Source: Nocardia aobensis NBRC 100429 (GTDB lineage Bacteria > Actinomycetota > Actinomycetes > Mycobacteriales > Mycobacteriaceae). Taken from it: a DNA stretch of 49,979 nt. Location: contig NZ_BAFQ01000103.1 in assembly GCF_000308375.1 (NCBI RefSeq), positions 1 through 49,979 of the forward strand, in the 5' to 3' direction. A program made the translations under genes and the position numbers. The notes beneath the pieces are model-generated. The model was not told the origin of the DNA. It made no database searches and saw only the letters and a program-made list of their open reading frames with translations. Of the stretch, positions 24,931-33,655 are shown in pieces (positions within the stretch are counted from its first letter, which is position 1; the number at the start of each line of letters is the position of its first letter).

Positions 24931-25776
24931 TCACAATGCGCCGGACAAGAAGGCACGCAGCAATACGGCATATCCCTGCGCCTTTTCGATCTGCACCCAG
25001 TGGCCGCACTTCTCGAAGATGTGCAATTGCGCGTTCGGCAAGTGCTGCTGCAAATAGACGCTGGATTCCGGAGCGACGAATCGGTCCTCGCGGCCGTGCA
25101 CGACCAGAAACGGGTGCGGCATCCGGCGCAGCGCCGACGGCGGCACCGCGGCCTCGGCCGGCGTCGAGGTCGGCGAGAAGAAACGCGTGTAGGACCTGCG
25201 CACCTCGGAGCGCATGATCTCGCGATGACGCTCGGCCACGATCGACGACACCGATCGGTCCAGCAGGTCTTCGTCGTAGACGAACCACGTGGTGAGGTTC
25301 TCCAGCGCGCTGATCGACGGGTCCTTGTAGAAGGTGACCATCCGCATCACCTCGGGCGTCGGATGTGCCTCGCCACCGGCACTGCCCATGAGCGAAACCC
25401 GTTCGAAGCGTTCGGGTTCGGCCATCAACAGGTGCATGGCCAGGGCGCCGCCCATGGAGTTGCCGACCAGATGCGCCCGTGCGATACCGAGGGCGTCCAT
25501 GAGCGCGAGGACCTGCTCGACGCGCATGCGCAACCAGCCCAGCAGGGCGGCCGGGCCTTCGTCGGGATGATCGGTACGACCGTATCCGACCAGATCCGGC
25601 GCCAGCACGCGATGCTCCGGAAGCAGCGGCATGAACCCGCGCCAGTTCGACGACGCATTGGCGCCGGGACCGCCGCCGTGCAACAGAATCACCGTTTCCG
25701 GATTCTCCGCGCCACTCTCCAGCAGAAAGGTGGAGTATCCGTTCGTCGTTACGGTACGTTCGTGAATTTCGGTCAC
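24931..25776 (-). CDS. Meta-cleavage product C-C bond hydrolase (alpha/beta hydrolase)
   Basis: A 281-residue alpha/beta hydrolase like BphD, MhpC and HsaD. HGGGPGANASSNW is the family oxyanion-loop signature. The nucleophile is Ser in GNSMGGA, with Asp in HGREDRFV and His in CGHWVQIEKA. These enzymes hydrolyse the 2-hydroxy-6-oxo-dienoate made by extradiol cleavage, which fits the next gene. Presence of a hydrolase suggests the ring-fission product is a ketone, so the catechol probably carries a side chain. I use the GTG at 25776 as start; the frame extends to 26298 but that part overlaps the regulator and does not look like this family. First gene of the leftward operon. Confidence 0.9.
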   Translation of the reverse strand: MTEIHERTVTTNGYSTFLLESGAENPETVILLHGGGPGANASSNWRGFMPLLPEHRVLAPDLVGYGRTDHPDEGPAALLGWLRMRVEQVLALMDALGIARAHLVGNSMGGALAMHLLMAEPERFERVSLMGSAGGEAHPTPEVMRMVTFYKDPSISALENLTTWFVYDEDLLDRSVSSIVAERHREIMRSEVRRSYTRFFSPTSTPAEAAVPPSALRRMPHPFLVVHGREDRFVAPESSVYLQQHLPNAQLHIFEKCGHWVQIEKAQGYAVLLRAFLSGAL

Positions 25777-25988
25777 TGGTCTCGCTTTTCTTTCTCGCAC
25801 GGCAGTTCCGCGCGGCCTCGAATGCGCGCTGTCGAATGCGGTGTCGGCTGCTTCGGAATTCGGGATATCGTTATCGTGTGTGAGCCCGGTCTCACCGTAT
25901 CCGGGCACACCACGGCAGCGCATCGAACGATCTGTCGCTCGTTTCAGGCGCGGACCCGACGATTTGTCGGACGAGAGGAGAAGCTCCG
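25777..25988. promoter_or_regulatory. Divergent promoter region between aromatic operon and pucR-type regulator
   Basis: 212 bases separate the two divergent starts. GCCCGG (25884-25889) is mirrored by CCGGGC (25901-25906), and the flanks GTGTG and CACAC extend the dyad with one offset. A second small dyad CCGAC-GATTT-GTCGG lies at 25956-25970, close to the regulator start. Both are candidate binding sites for the PucR-type protein; neither has been matched to a known consensus. Confidence 0.4.
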
Positions 25989-27155
25989 GTGAGCCTTGAC
26001 GACACGGTCCAGGATGCGGCCGACCGGCTGAACACTCCGTTGGTGGTGCTGGATCTGGATCTGCGGATCGCGGCGTACAGCATTCACGACAACGACGTTC
26101 GACGCGCGCGATTGGCTCAGTTGCTAGCCGGCTGGAATCCGGTGACCGAGGACGTGATTCGCACCCACGACCTGCGCGCGGCCGCGCGCCCGGTGCGAAT
26201 CCCCGCCGGCGATTCCGGCGAGGCGGTCGTGCTGGCGCTGCGCCACGACAAACGACTGCTCGGCTATCTGTTCTACCTCGACGACCGGCCGGGACCACAG
26301 ACGATCGCCGCCGATATGGACGTGCTCGAACCGGCCCTGCCCGACATCGCCATGCTGCTCGCCCTGCACATGTCGGATCTGCGCCACGGCGTGGAGCATT
26401 CGAAGTATCTGCTGTCCGATCTGCTGCACGGTTCGCAGCGGGAACGCCGCCACGCCGCCGCGACGCTGGTTCGCGAGGGACTGATCGAGGACGTCGAGCA
26501 CTACACGGTCCTCGTGCACCGTGCGCCGGCGCATCTTCCGCAGTCGGTCACCCGTCTGGCCGTCGATGCGACGCTGGACTTCATCGGCCGCGCCACCACC
26601 GTCAAAGTCGTCGGCGCGGTACTCGGTGACGACGGCGTCGTCCTGTTCCCGCGCCGGGTCAACCGCGACCGGCTCGACCGGGTGCTCGACCGCCCCGGAC
26701 TGGAACGGGTGCGGGCGGGAGTGGGCAGCGTGCAGGACGAGCTCGCCGACGCCGTGACCTCCTACCACGAGGCGCAGATCGCATGCCGCGCCGCCGATGC
26801 CGACCCGAAGCGCTACGGCCGCAAGGTGTTCTGGGAGGATCTCGGAATCGATCGGCTGCTGCTGCAACTTCCGCTCGACCGGATGACGGCGAGCCAGTTT
26901 CCACCGGGAGTGCAACGCCTGCTGGCGGCCGCCCAGGCTTCGGAGCTCGCCGCGACGCTGGAGGGATATCTCGACAGCGGCGGCGAAATCCAGGGCACCG
27001 CGCGCCGGCTGAACATTCACCGCAGCACGCTGTACCACCGCCTCGACCGTATCCGCGAGGTGACCGGATGCGATATCTCCGACGGCGCCACCCGCCTGGA
27101 CCTGCATGCCGGACTGCGCGTCGCCCGCCTCGCCGGACTGTGGCCACAGCCGTGA
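25989..27155 (+). CDS. PucR-family transcriptional regulator
   Basis: 388 residues. The N-terminal half resembles a ligand-sensing domain (LVVLDLDLRIAAYSIHDND). The middle GGDEF-like region (about 190-290) is typical of PucR/CdaR proteins. The C-terminus is the PucR helix-turn-helix: GTARRLNIHRSTLYHRLDRI. The family usually activates nearby catabolic operons in response to their substrates. Being divergent from the aromatic operon, it is its likely regulator. It starts with GTG; AGGAG lies eight bases upstream. Its end is five bases from the oppositely oriented small gene. Confidence 0.9.
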   Translation: MSLDDTVQDAADRLNTPLVVLDLDLRIAAYSIHDNDVRRARLAQLLAGWNPVTEDVIRTHDLRAAARPVRIPAGDSGEAVVLALRHDKRLLGYLFYLDDRPGPQTIAADMDVLEPALPDIAMLLALHMSDLRHGVEHSKYLLSDLLHGSQRERRHAAATLVREGLIEDVEHYTVLVHRAPAHLPQSVTRLAVDATLDFIGRATTVKVVGAVLGDDGVVLFPRRVNRDRLDRVLDRPGLERVRAGVGSVQDELADAVTSYHEAQIACRAADADPKRYGRKVFWEDLGIDRLLLQLPLDRMTASQFPPGVQRLLAAAQASELAATLEGYLDSGGEIQGTARRLNIHRSTLYHRLDRIREVTGCDISDGATRLDLHAGLRVARLAGLWPQP

Positions 27156-27160
27156 TCCGA

Positions 27161-27454
27161 TCAGCGTCCCCGGCAGTCGATGGAGGACGAACCGAAGCTC
27201 GGACGCCCAGAACCGTTGTACACCAAAGTGTTCGGCGCATCGTCGTCGTCCGGATCGCCGGAGGCCGAAGGATCCGGCAGTTCCGCGCTCTCCTCGACGA
27301 CGATTTGCGCTCGTGCCGCGCCGGGATCGAACATTTCCTGAAACGGCAAGACGAACGGCCCTCCGAGGCCGCGATGCTTCGCCCGAACAGCCGCCCATCC
27401 GAACAGTGCCGGCGGGCCGACCGTGGCGATCACGAGAAGCAAGTCCCCGCCCAT
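27161..27454 (-). CDS. Small single-pass membrane protein of unknown function
   Basis: About 97 residues. One hydrophobic segment at the N-terminus (DLLLVIATVGPPALFGWAAV) is followed by a charged tail ending in an Asp-rich stretch and a Ser/Gly-rich C-terminus with one Cys. I do not recognise a named family. It lies 57 bases downstream of cobL on the same strand. The start is the ATG at 27454 or the GTG two codons earlier; no clear ribosome-binding site decides it. Confidence 0.6.
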   Translation of the reverse strand: MGGDLLLVIATVGPPALFGWAAVRAKHRGLGGPFVLPFQEMFDPGAARAQIVVEESAELPDPSASGDPDDDDAPNTLVYNGSGRPSFGSSSIDCRGR

Positions 27455-27511
27455 GCCCACGAGCGTACCGATGATCCTTCGCTGCGCTGTGGCAAGAAAG
27501 GCGGAGGCGGA

Positions 27512-28789
27512 CTACTCGGCCGGCTTCGCCGCAATCCACTGCGCCACCGGCAGATGCGGGCGCCAGGCGGTGAATCCGCCGAGCGGCTCGCCCCGGTAGA
27601 TCTGGAATTTCCGCAGTTCGCCGCCATGTTCCGCGGCCCAGCGCAGCAGCAGCGCCTCCGATTCGGCGGTGACGGCGTTGGCGACGAGTCGTCCGCCCGG
27701 CCGCAGCCGATCCCAGCATGTCGCGAACAGACCGGCCTGGGTGAGGCCGCCGCCGAGAAAGACCGCGTCGGGCGCCGGATCGCCGGGCGCGGGCAGATCG
27801 GCGGGCGCCTCGCCGCGCACGACGATCGCGGGCACCCCGAGTGCCGCGGCGTTGGCGGCGATCTGTTCACGGCGGGCCGCACTGCGCTCGAAGGTGATTG
27901 CGCGACAGTCGGAATGGGTGCGGCACCACTCGATCGCGATGGTGCCCGATCCGCCGCCGACATCCCACAGCAGTTCGCCGGGCGCCGGGGCGAGGGCCGC
28001 GACCGACAGGGTGCGGACCTCCGCCTTGGTCAGCTGTCCGTCGCCGCCGTAGGAGGCGTCGGGCAGACCCGGCATCCGGGTGAGCCGGGGCGCGCCCGGC
28101 TCACGGACCGCCTCGACGGCGACGATGTTCAGTGGATCGCCCGGAGACCGTGACCACTGCGTCGCCGTCGCGGCGACGATCCGTTCGCCGGGACCACCGA
28201 GCTGTTCCAGCACGGTCAGCCGTGATTCGCCGAACCCGTTGCGCCGCAACAGTTCCGCGACCCGCGCCGGAGAGTGCTCGTCGGCACTGAGCACCAGGAG
28301 CCGCCGGCCGTCGGCGAGTTCGGGCAGAACCGTTTCGAGGGGGCGGCCGACGACGCTCACCACCGGGGTGTGCGCACTGGCCCAGCCCAGTCGGGCACAG
28401 GCCAGCGTGGCCGACGACGGCTGCGGGTAGACCCGGATAGCCTGCGGCCCGAGCAGTTTCGCCAGCGTGACGCCGATGCCGTAGAACATCGGATCGCCGC
28501 TGGCCAGAACGCAGATACGCGAATCCCGATTCGCGGCAAGCAATTCCGGCAGCGCGGGCAGCAACGGGGTCGGCCAGGCCCGGCGATCCGCGGCGCTCGC
28601 GTCGACGGGAACCAGATCCAGCTGGCGGCGCGATCCGAAAAGTACCTCGGCCGAGGTGATCTCGGCCCGCACGCGCGGGCTCAACCCCGGCCAGCCGTCG
28701 GCACCGATGCCCACGACCGCTATCACGCGATCGTTCTCCGGCGTGTCCCGCATGTCGCCGGTTGCGAGGGCGGGTTTTTCGCCTGTCAT
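27512..28789 (-). CDS. cobL: Precorrin-6Y C5,15-methyltransferase (CbiE-CbiT fusion)
   Basis: 425 residues with two methyltransferase parts. The CbiE-like N-terminal half contains VVGIGADGWPGLSP and LASGDPMFYGIG. The CbiT-like C-terminal half contains LLWDVGGGSGTIAIEW, the SAM-binding loop, and LGGGLTQ. CobL methylates precorrin-6B at C5 and C15 and decarboxylates the acetate side chain in aerobic cobalamin synthesis. The order cobL, SDR, divergent F420-type flavoprotein matches Rv2072c-Rv2074. The start is uncertain: GTG 28813, ATG 28789 and ATG 28753 are all in frame, and homology clearly begins after the last. Confidence 0.92.
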   Translation of the reverse strand: MTGEKPALATGDMRDTPENDRVIAVVGIGADGWPGLSPRVRAEITSAEVLFGSRRQLDLVPVDASAADRRAWPTPLLPALPELLAANRDSRICVLASGDPMFYGIGVTLAKLLGPQAIRVYPQPSSATLACARLGWASAHTPVVSVVGRPLETVLPELADGRRLLVLSADEHSPARVAELLRRNGFGESRLTVLEQLGGPGERIVAATATQWSRSPGDPLNIVAVEAVREPGAPRLTRMPGLPDASYGGDGQLTKAEVRTLSVAALAPAPGELLWDVGGGSGTIAIEWCRTHSDCRAITFERSAARREQIAANAAALGVPAIVVRGEAPADLPAPGDPAPDAVFLGGGLTQAGLFATCWDRLRPGGRLVANAVTAESEALLLRWAAEHGGELRKFQIYRGEPLGGFTAWRPHLPVAQWIAAKPAE

Positions 28790-28966
28790 ACCGTCACCAG
28801 CCGCCGCCGTCACGACGCTGCCGCGCTGATGGACGACGCTTCAGCCGCGCCCCCAGCAGCGCTCCACCCGCGCCGCTGGGCAGCGTCCCAGCCGTGCGGG
28901 CGGACAGCGGCACTGCCGGGCTTCCGGCGCAGCGGCTCTGGCGCGCACGCGGTGTGGGCACGCGCA

Positions 28967-29722
28967 TCACCGCGGCATCCGGCGCCAGACGGCCCGTGGT
29001 ACCCATCGGGCCACGGCAGCGGCGGGTCCCAACGATCGCGGGACCCACACGCTGGTGGCGCGCCGGCGTAGGGCGGCGACCGCGGCTGCCGCCACCTGAT
29101 CGGGCGTACTCGACAACGGCGCCGGGCTCATCCCCTCGGTCATCCGGCCGATGACGAAACCGGGACGCACCAGCAGCACATGGACTCCGCTGCCGTGCAA
29201 GGCATCCGACAGCCCGGAGGCGAATCCGTCCAGTCCCGCCTTGCTCGAGCCGTAAACGTAGTTGGCACGCCGCACCCGCGCCCCCGCGATCGAACTGAAC
29301 ACCACCAACTGGCCGCTGCCCTGGGCGCGCAGCAGATTCGCCAGCACGGTCAACAGGCTCACCTGTGCGACGAAGTCGGTGTGCAGTACCGCGACCGCCG
29401 CGGCCGGATCCTGTTCGGCGCGGGCCTGATCGCCCAGGATTCCGAAGGCCAGGATCGCGACCCCGATCCGGCCGTGGTCGGCGGCCAGTTTCTCCAGCAG
29501 CGGCTGATGACCGGACAGGTCGTCGGCGTCGAACTCCACCGCATGGACCGCGCGGGCGCCCGCCGCGCGCAGCATGGCGGTCTCCTCCCCCAGCCGATCG
29601 CTGCGACGTGCGGCGAGCACGATCTCGCGGTCCGCGCAGATCCGGCGGACGACCTCGAGTCCCATCTCGCTGCGCCCGCCGAACAGCACGATCACCCCGT
29701 CGTCGACCTCACGCACACCCAT
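28967..29722 (-). CDS. Short-chain dehydrogenase/reductase, Rv2073c-like
   Basis: A 251-residue SDR. The cofactor loop reads [13 protein letters not shown], a DprE2-like variant of TGxxxGxG. The catalytic Ser lies in FSSIAGARV and the Tyr-Lys pair in [24 protein letters not shown] resembles the DprE2 group that reduces a keto-sugar of decaprenyl-phosphate ribose, but the true substrate is unknown. It starts at the ATG at 29722, 43 bases from the divergent flavin reductase. The longer frame to 29959 would overlap that gene. Function is inferred from family only. Confidence 0.85.
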   Translation of the reverse strand: MGVREVDDGVIVLFGGRSEMGLEVVRRICADREIVLAARRSDRLGEETAMLRAAGARAVHAVEFDADDLSGHQPLLEKLAADHGRIGVAILAFGILGDQARAEQDPAAAVAVLHTDFVAQVSLLTVLANLLRAQGSGQLVVFSSIAGARVRRANYVYGSSKAGLDGFASGLSDALHGSGVHVLLVRPGFVIGRMTEGMSPAPLSSTPDQVAAAAVAALRRRATSVWVPRSLGPAAAVARWVPRAVWRRMPR

Positions 29723-29765
29723 GGCGCATAGTCTGCCATCGGCGCCGGTTGCTAGCGTCGCAGCC

Positions 29766-30176
29766 ATGACGAGTACCGCGGCCGCGCGCATCGACCTGTC
29801 CCCCAGCGCGCTGGAATTCGTGACCGAACGGCATCTGGCCACGCTGACCACCCTGCGCGCGGACGGTACACCGCACGTCGTCGCGGTCGGCTTCACCTGG
29901 GATCCCGACGCCGGTATCGCACGGGTGATCACCGGCGGCCCCACCACCAAGGCCCGCAATGCGGACCGGCGCGGATACGCCGCGCTGAGTCAGGTCGACG
30001 GCCCGCGCTGGCTCACCCTGGAAGGTCCGGCCGAGGTCTGGACCGACCGCGACCGGGTCGCCGAGGCCGAGGCACGCTACGCCGAGCGCTACCGCACCCC
30101 GCGCGAGAACCCGCAGCGGGTGGTGATCGCGGTCCGTGTCGCGCGCGTGTTGTCGAGCAGTACCCTGCGCGGCTGA
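29766..30176 (+). CDS. PPOX-class F420-dependent reductase, Rv2074-like
   Basis: 136 residues forming a split beta-barrel of the pyridoxamine-oxidase-like class. It starts with [20 protein letters not shown] and has [11 protein letters not shown] and TTKARNADR, a phosphate/cofactor-binding pattern. The M. tuberculosis relative Rv2074 is an F420H2-dependent biliverdin reductase; the same activity is plausible but not shown. It is divergently transcribed from the SDR gene as in M. tuberculosis. The ATG at 29766 fits the family N-terminus; the longer frame upstream would overlap the SDR gene. Confidence 0.85.
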   Translation: MTSTAAARIDLSPSALEFVTERHLATLTTLRADGTPHVVAVGFTWDPDAGIARVITGGPTTKARNADRRGYAALSQVDGPRWLTLEGPAEVWTDRDRVAEAEARYAERYRTPRENPQRVVIAVRVARVLSSSTLRG

Positions 30177-30304
30177 GCGATACGCCGCGGCCGAGCGGAG
30201 CGACCGGGGCCGAACCGTACGGCCACCGTTGTCGGCCGACCGGACGCTTCGCTCCCGTTCCGGGCGACATCCTCCGATAGCTGCCTCGAACACTTCACGA
30301 TGCC

Positions 30305-30326
30305 CGGGTGGAAGGACCTTCACCCG
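30305..30326. terminator. Candidate hairpin terminator between convergent genes
   Basis: CGGGTG (30305-30310) pairs with CACCCG (30321-30326). After one bulged G the stem continues with AAG and CTT around a three-base loop. It lies between the ends of the F420-type gene and pepE, which point at each other. No U-run is present, as is common in actinobacteria. Confidence 0.4.
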
Positions 30327-30367
30327 ACACCTGTCGCTTCACCGAAACGTCGGGCGCGCGCGAGGCC

Positions 30368-31495
30368 TTACAGCACCGTCAAGCCGTGCGGACGTCGATT
30401 CACCGACTCGCCGCCATCCTCCGTGACGACCACGATGTCCTCGATGCGGGCGCCCCATTCACCGCCGAAGTAGATGCCCGGCTCGATGCTGAACGCCATC
30501 CCCGGCCGCAGCACGGTCTCGTTGCCCGCCACGATGTAGGGCTCCTCGTGCACCGACAGCCCGATGCCGTGGCCGGTGCGGTGAATGAACGCCTCGCCGA
30601 AACCCTCCTCGGACAACAGGTTTCGAGCCGCGGCGTCGACCGATTCGGCGGTGACACCCGGGCGCACGGCGGCCACCGCGGCGGCCTGCGCGCGTTCGAG
30701 GGCGGCGTAGCGTTCGGCGATCTCCGGATCGGGCTCGCCCAGCACGTACGTGCGGGTGGAATCGGAGAAATATCCGGGTTCGACGGGACCGCCGATATCG
30801 ATGACCACCACATCACCGGCTTCGATGACCCGGTCGGAATGGCTGTGGTGCGGGTTGGCGCCGTTGGGTCCACTGCCGACGATCACGAAATCGGCCCGGT
30901 CGTGCCCCTCCGCCACGATCGCGGCGGTGATGTCGGCGGCGACCTCGGCCTCGGTGCGGCCCGGCTGCAACCACTCACCCATCCGGGCATGCACCCGATC
31001 GATGGCGGCACCCGCGCGGCGCAATGCGTCGATCTCGGCGGCATCCTTGATCATCCGCAACTCCCGGATGATCGGGGTCGCCGATACCGGCAGGGCCGTC
31101 AGCGCGTCCGCGATCGGGAGCAGATGCAGGGCGGGCATGGCATCGTCGACCGCGACCCGAGCGCCCGCGTTCAGCGTCGATTTCACGACCCCGTACGGGT
31201 CCACACCGTCCACCCACGACACCATGTGCAATCCGAGCTCACCGGCGGCCGAGCCGTCCAGCGCGGCCAACTCCAGTTTCGGCACCACCACCGACGGGGT
31301 TTCGCCGCTGGCCGGGACGACCAGGCAGGTGAGCCGCTCGAAGGATTGCGCGGCCGACCCCAGCAGATATCGCAGATCCGGCCCGGGCGTGATCAGCAGC
31401 GCGTCCAGATGCGCCGCGCGGGTCAGCTCCGCCGCCCGCTCCAGCCGCTTGCCGTAGATCTCGGCACCGAATCGTGACTCCGTATGCGCGCTCAT
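30368..31495 (-). CDS. pepE: Xaa-Pro dipeptidase/aminopeptidase (M24B), Rv2089c-like
   Basis: 375 residues with an N-terminal creatinase-like domain and a C-terminal pita-bread metallopeptidase domain. The five metal ligands are visible: Asp in VVIDIGGP, Asp in SDSTRTY, His in HRTGHGIG, Glu in SIEPGIY and Glu in ARIEDIV. It removes N-terminal residues before proline in the cytoplasm. The neighbour order (pepE, then divergent 5'-3' exonuclease, then DUF4333 protein) is that of Rv2089c-Rv2091c, from which the name is taken. It starts with ATG, 103 bases from the divergent gene. Confidence 0.92.
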   Translation of the reverse strand: MSAHTESRFGAEIYGKRLERAAELTRAAHLDALLITPGPDLRYLLGSAAQSFERLTCLVVPASGETPSVVVPKLELAALDGSAAGELGLHMVSWVDGVDPYGVVKSTLNAGARVAVDDAMPALHLLPIADALTALPVSATPIIRELRMIKDAAEIDALRRAGAAIDRVHARMGEWLQPGRTEAEVAADITAAIVAEGHDRADFVIVGSGPNGANPHHSHSDRVIEAGDVVVIDIGGPVEPGYFSDSTRTYVLGEPDPEIAERYAALERAQAAAVAAVRPGVTAESVDAAARNLLSEEGFGEAFIHRTGHGIGLSVHEEPYIVAGNETVLRPGMAFSIEPGIYFGGEWGARIEDIVVVTEDGGESVNRRPHGLTVL

Positions 31496-31598
31496 GCGAT
31501 ACGACGTTACCCGTCACTCCGGACACGGTCCGGACGATCACGACGTTCGCGACCGGGTCGTGGCCGGATTGTCGGTGCGGCCCGGTAGCGTCTGCGCC

Positions 31599-32564
31599 AT
31601 GCTCACCTCCAGTGCGAGTGACCGGCCACTGTTGCTGCTCGACGGCGCGAGCCTGTGGTTCCGGGCGTTCTACGCCATCCCGGAGAAGATCACCGCGCCC
31701 GACGGCCGCCCGGTGAACGCACTGCGCGGCTTCACCGATATGGTCGCCGCGCTGATCACCCGCCACAATCCGGGCCGCCTGGTGGTGTGCCTGGATCTCG
31801 ACTGGCGTCCGGCTTTCCGCGTCGAGCTGGTGCCCTCCTACAAGGCCCACCGGCTCGACACCACCGCCGACGCCCAGTCCGGCGCCGAGGAGGTGCCCGA
31901 CACACTCACCCCGCAGGTCGACATGATCGCCGAGGTGCTCGCCGCGGCCGGGATCGCGACCGCGGGTGCGGCCGGGCTGGAGGCCGACGATGTGATCGGC
32001 ACCCTCGCCGCCCGCGAACGCGACAACGAGGTGATCGTGGTCAGCGGTGATCGCGATCTGCTGCAGGTGGTGCGCGCCGACGCTCCCCCGGTCCACGTCT
32101 TCTATGTAGGCCGCGGACTGGCCAAGGCCGAACTCTGGGGCCCCACCGAGGTGGCCGCCAAATACGGTGTGCCGCAAGAGAATGCGGGCCCCGCCTACGC
32201 CGATATGGCGACGTTGCGTGGCGATGCGTCCGACGGCCTGCCCGGCGTCGCCGGGATCGGAGACAAGTCCGCCGCCACGCTGATCTCACGGTACGGCTCA
32301 CTCGAAGCGCTCGTGGCCGCCGTCGCCGACCCCGCCTCCGATCTGGCGCGCGGTGTGCGCGCGAAACTGGCTGCGGCCGAAGACTATCTGAAGGCGGCCG
32401 CCCCCGTGGTGCGGGTCGTCCGCGATGCCGAGGTCGAACTGTCCGGCCCGGATCTGCTGCCGGCCGAACCTGCCGACCCGGACCGACTCCACGCGCTGGC
32501 CACCGCCTACAACGCCGAAAGCCCCGTCAAGCGACTGACCGCCGCCCTCGCGGCGAACACCTGA
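31599..32564 (+). CDS. 5'-3' exonuclease (FEN/PolI N-terminal domain family), Rv2090-like
   Basis: A 321-residue stand-alone relative of the DNA polymerase I 5' nuclease domain. Acidic metal-binding stretches are [35 protein letters not shown] and [12 protein letters not shown] helix-hairpin-helix follows at [18 protein letters not shown]. It should remove RNA primers or 5' flaps. The frame is open to 31494, but homology starts at the ATG at 31599. The 249 bases that follow, up to the DUF4333 gene, hold no gene I can recognise. Confidence 0.93.
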   Translation: MLTSSASDRPLLLLDGASLWFRAFYAIPEKITAPDGRPVNALRGFTDMVAALITRHNPGRLVVCLDLDWRPAFRVELVPSYKAHRLDTTADAQSGAEEVPDTLTPQVDMIAEVLAAAGIATAGAAGLEADDVIGTLAARERDNEVIVVSGDRDLLQVVRADAPPVHVFYVGRGLAKAELWGPTEVAAKYGVPQENAGPAYADMATLRGDASDGLPGVAGIGDKSAATLISRYGSLEALVAAVADPASDLARGVRAKLAAAEDYLKAAAPVVRVVRDAEVELSGPDLLPAEPADPDRLHALATAYNAESPVKRLTAALAANT

Positions 32565-32813
32565 CGCGCGCCGCCGTGTCGAAAAGCTCTGGCAGGCATG
32601 GCTCCCCGTGCTCGGCGTGGCCGGAAACGCTCGAATGCCACCGGGCACGCGAGCGCTGCGGACAGTCGCGAATCCGGTCGGCCATACCCATAGCCACCAA
32701 GTCGGAGCCGACAGGACGGGGCACGGCCGCAGCACACACTCACCGCTCCCGGCCTCGCAGCCACCCGGCGCACGCGGGGACTACGTAGGGCCGGGCGTTG
32801 CGTGTCGGCCGGC

Positions 32814-33551
32814 TCAGTTCGGGCGGCCGACCTCGTAGGTTCCGTCGTCCTTGGTGATCTTGACGGTGACCTTCTTCTGCTCGCCACCGACCTTCAGGGT
32901 GCAGTCGAAGGTGCCACCGACCTCGACCTTCTGACCCGAGGGGCAGCTGACGCTCTGGACGTCGTCGATGCCGTAGGAATCCTTGAGGACCTTCTGCACA
33001 CCGTCCTGCACGGCCTTGTTGTCCAGTTTGTCGCTGCCCAGGAAGACGAAGGCGAGGACCACGGCGACGACCACCACGACCAGCACGCCGATACCGCCGA
33101 AGAGCAGGCCCTTCTTCGACTTCTTGGCAGGCGTGGTGCTCAGCTGCGGTTCCTGCATCCCCCACTGCTGCTGCGACTGGTCGGGCTGCGGCGCCCAACC
33201 CTGCTGAGTGGGCTGCTGCTGCGCCCACTGCTGCTGCGACGGCTGCGGCGGCTGACCCCACTGCTGCTGGGTCGGCTCCCACGGCTGCGCCTGCGCCGGC
33301 GGTTGCTGCGGCCAGGACGGCTGGCTCTGACCACCCCACTGCGGCTGCTGGGGTTGCGGCTGTTGCGGCTGCCACTGCTGCTGCGACGGTGCGGGCTGTC
33401 CCCACTGGGGCTGCTGCGGCTGCTGGCCACCCCACTGCGGCGCCGGTCCGGACTGGCCGGGCTGCGGCTGGCCCGACCACTGCTGGGTCGGATCGCTGCT
33501 GTGGCCCTCCCCTGGGCCAGGGGTCTCGTTCGGTCCGTACGGGCCGCTCAT
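32814..33551 (-). CDS. Proline/glutamine-rich membrane protein with DUF4333 domain, Rv2091c-like
   Basis: 245 residues in three parts. The N-terminal 140 residues are built of Gln, Pro, Trp and Gly in loose repeats (QQQWGQP, PQWGG). One transmembrane segment follows (LLFGGIGVLVVVVVAVVLAFVF) after a Lys-rich stop, giving a cytoplasmic tail first. An extracytoplasmic DUF4333 domain ends the protein, with two Cys (SVSCPSGQ and FDCTLKVGG) that could form a disulfide. The function is unknown. It precedes helY as in M. tuberculosis. GGAGG is found upstream of the ATG. Confidence 0.85.
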   Translation of the reverse strand: MSGPYGPNETPGPGEGHSSDPTQQWSGQPQPGQSGPAPQWGGQQPQQPQWGQPAPSQQQWQPQQPQPQQPQWGGQSQPSWPQQPPAQAQPWEPTQQQWGQPPQPSQQQWAQQQPTQQGWAPQPDQSQQQWGMQEPQLSTTPAKKSKKGLLFGGIGVLVVVVVAVVLAFVFLGSDKLDNKAVQDGVQKVLKDSYGIDDVQSVSCPSGQKVEVGGTFDCTLKVGGEQKKVTVKITKDDGTYEVGRPN

Positions 33552-33655
33552 GTGCCTGCCTCCACTCGCACTCGTCGTCTCACATCCCCCCGCGTGAGGT
33601 GATCAGGCCCTCACCACGGTCGGTACCGGTAGTCATCCAATCACAGCCGGACACG

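Noticed and set aside
30177..30367. A tRNA or small RNA gene in the gap before pepE
   Set aside because: I found no cloverleaf or CCA-type end; only a short hairpin between convergent genes.
32565..32813. A short gene between the exonuclease and DUF4333 genes
   Set aside because: Open frames here are short, Arg-rich and lack a ribosome-binding site or any family signature.
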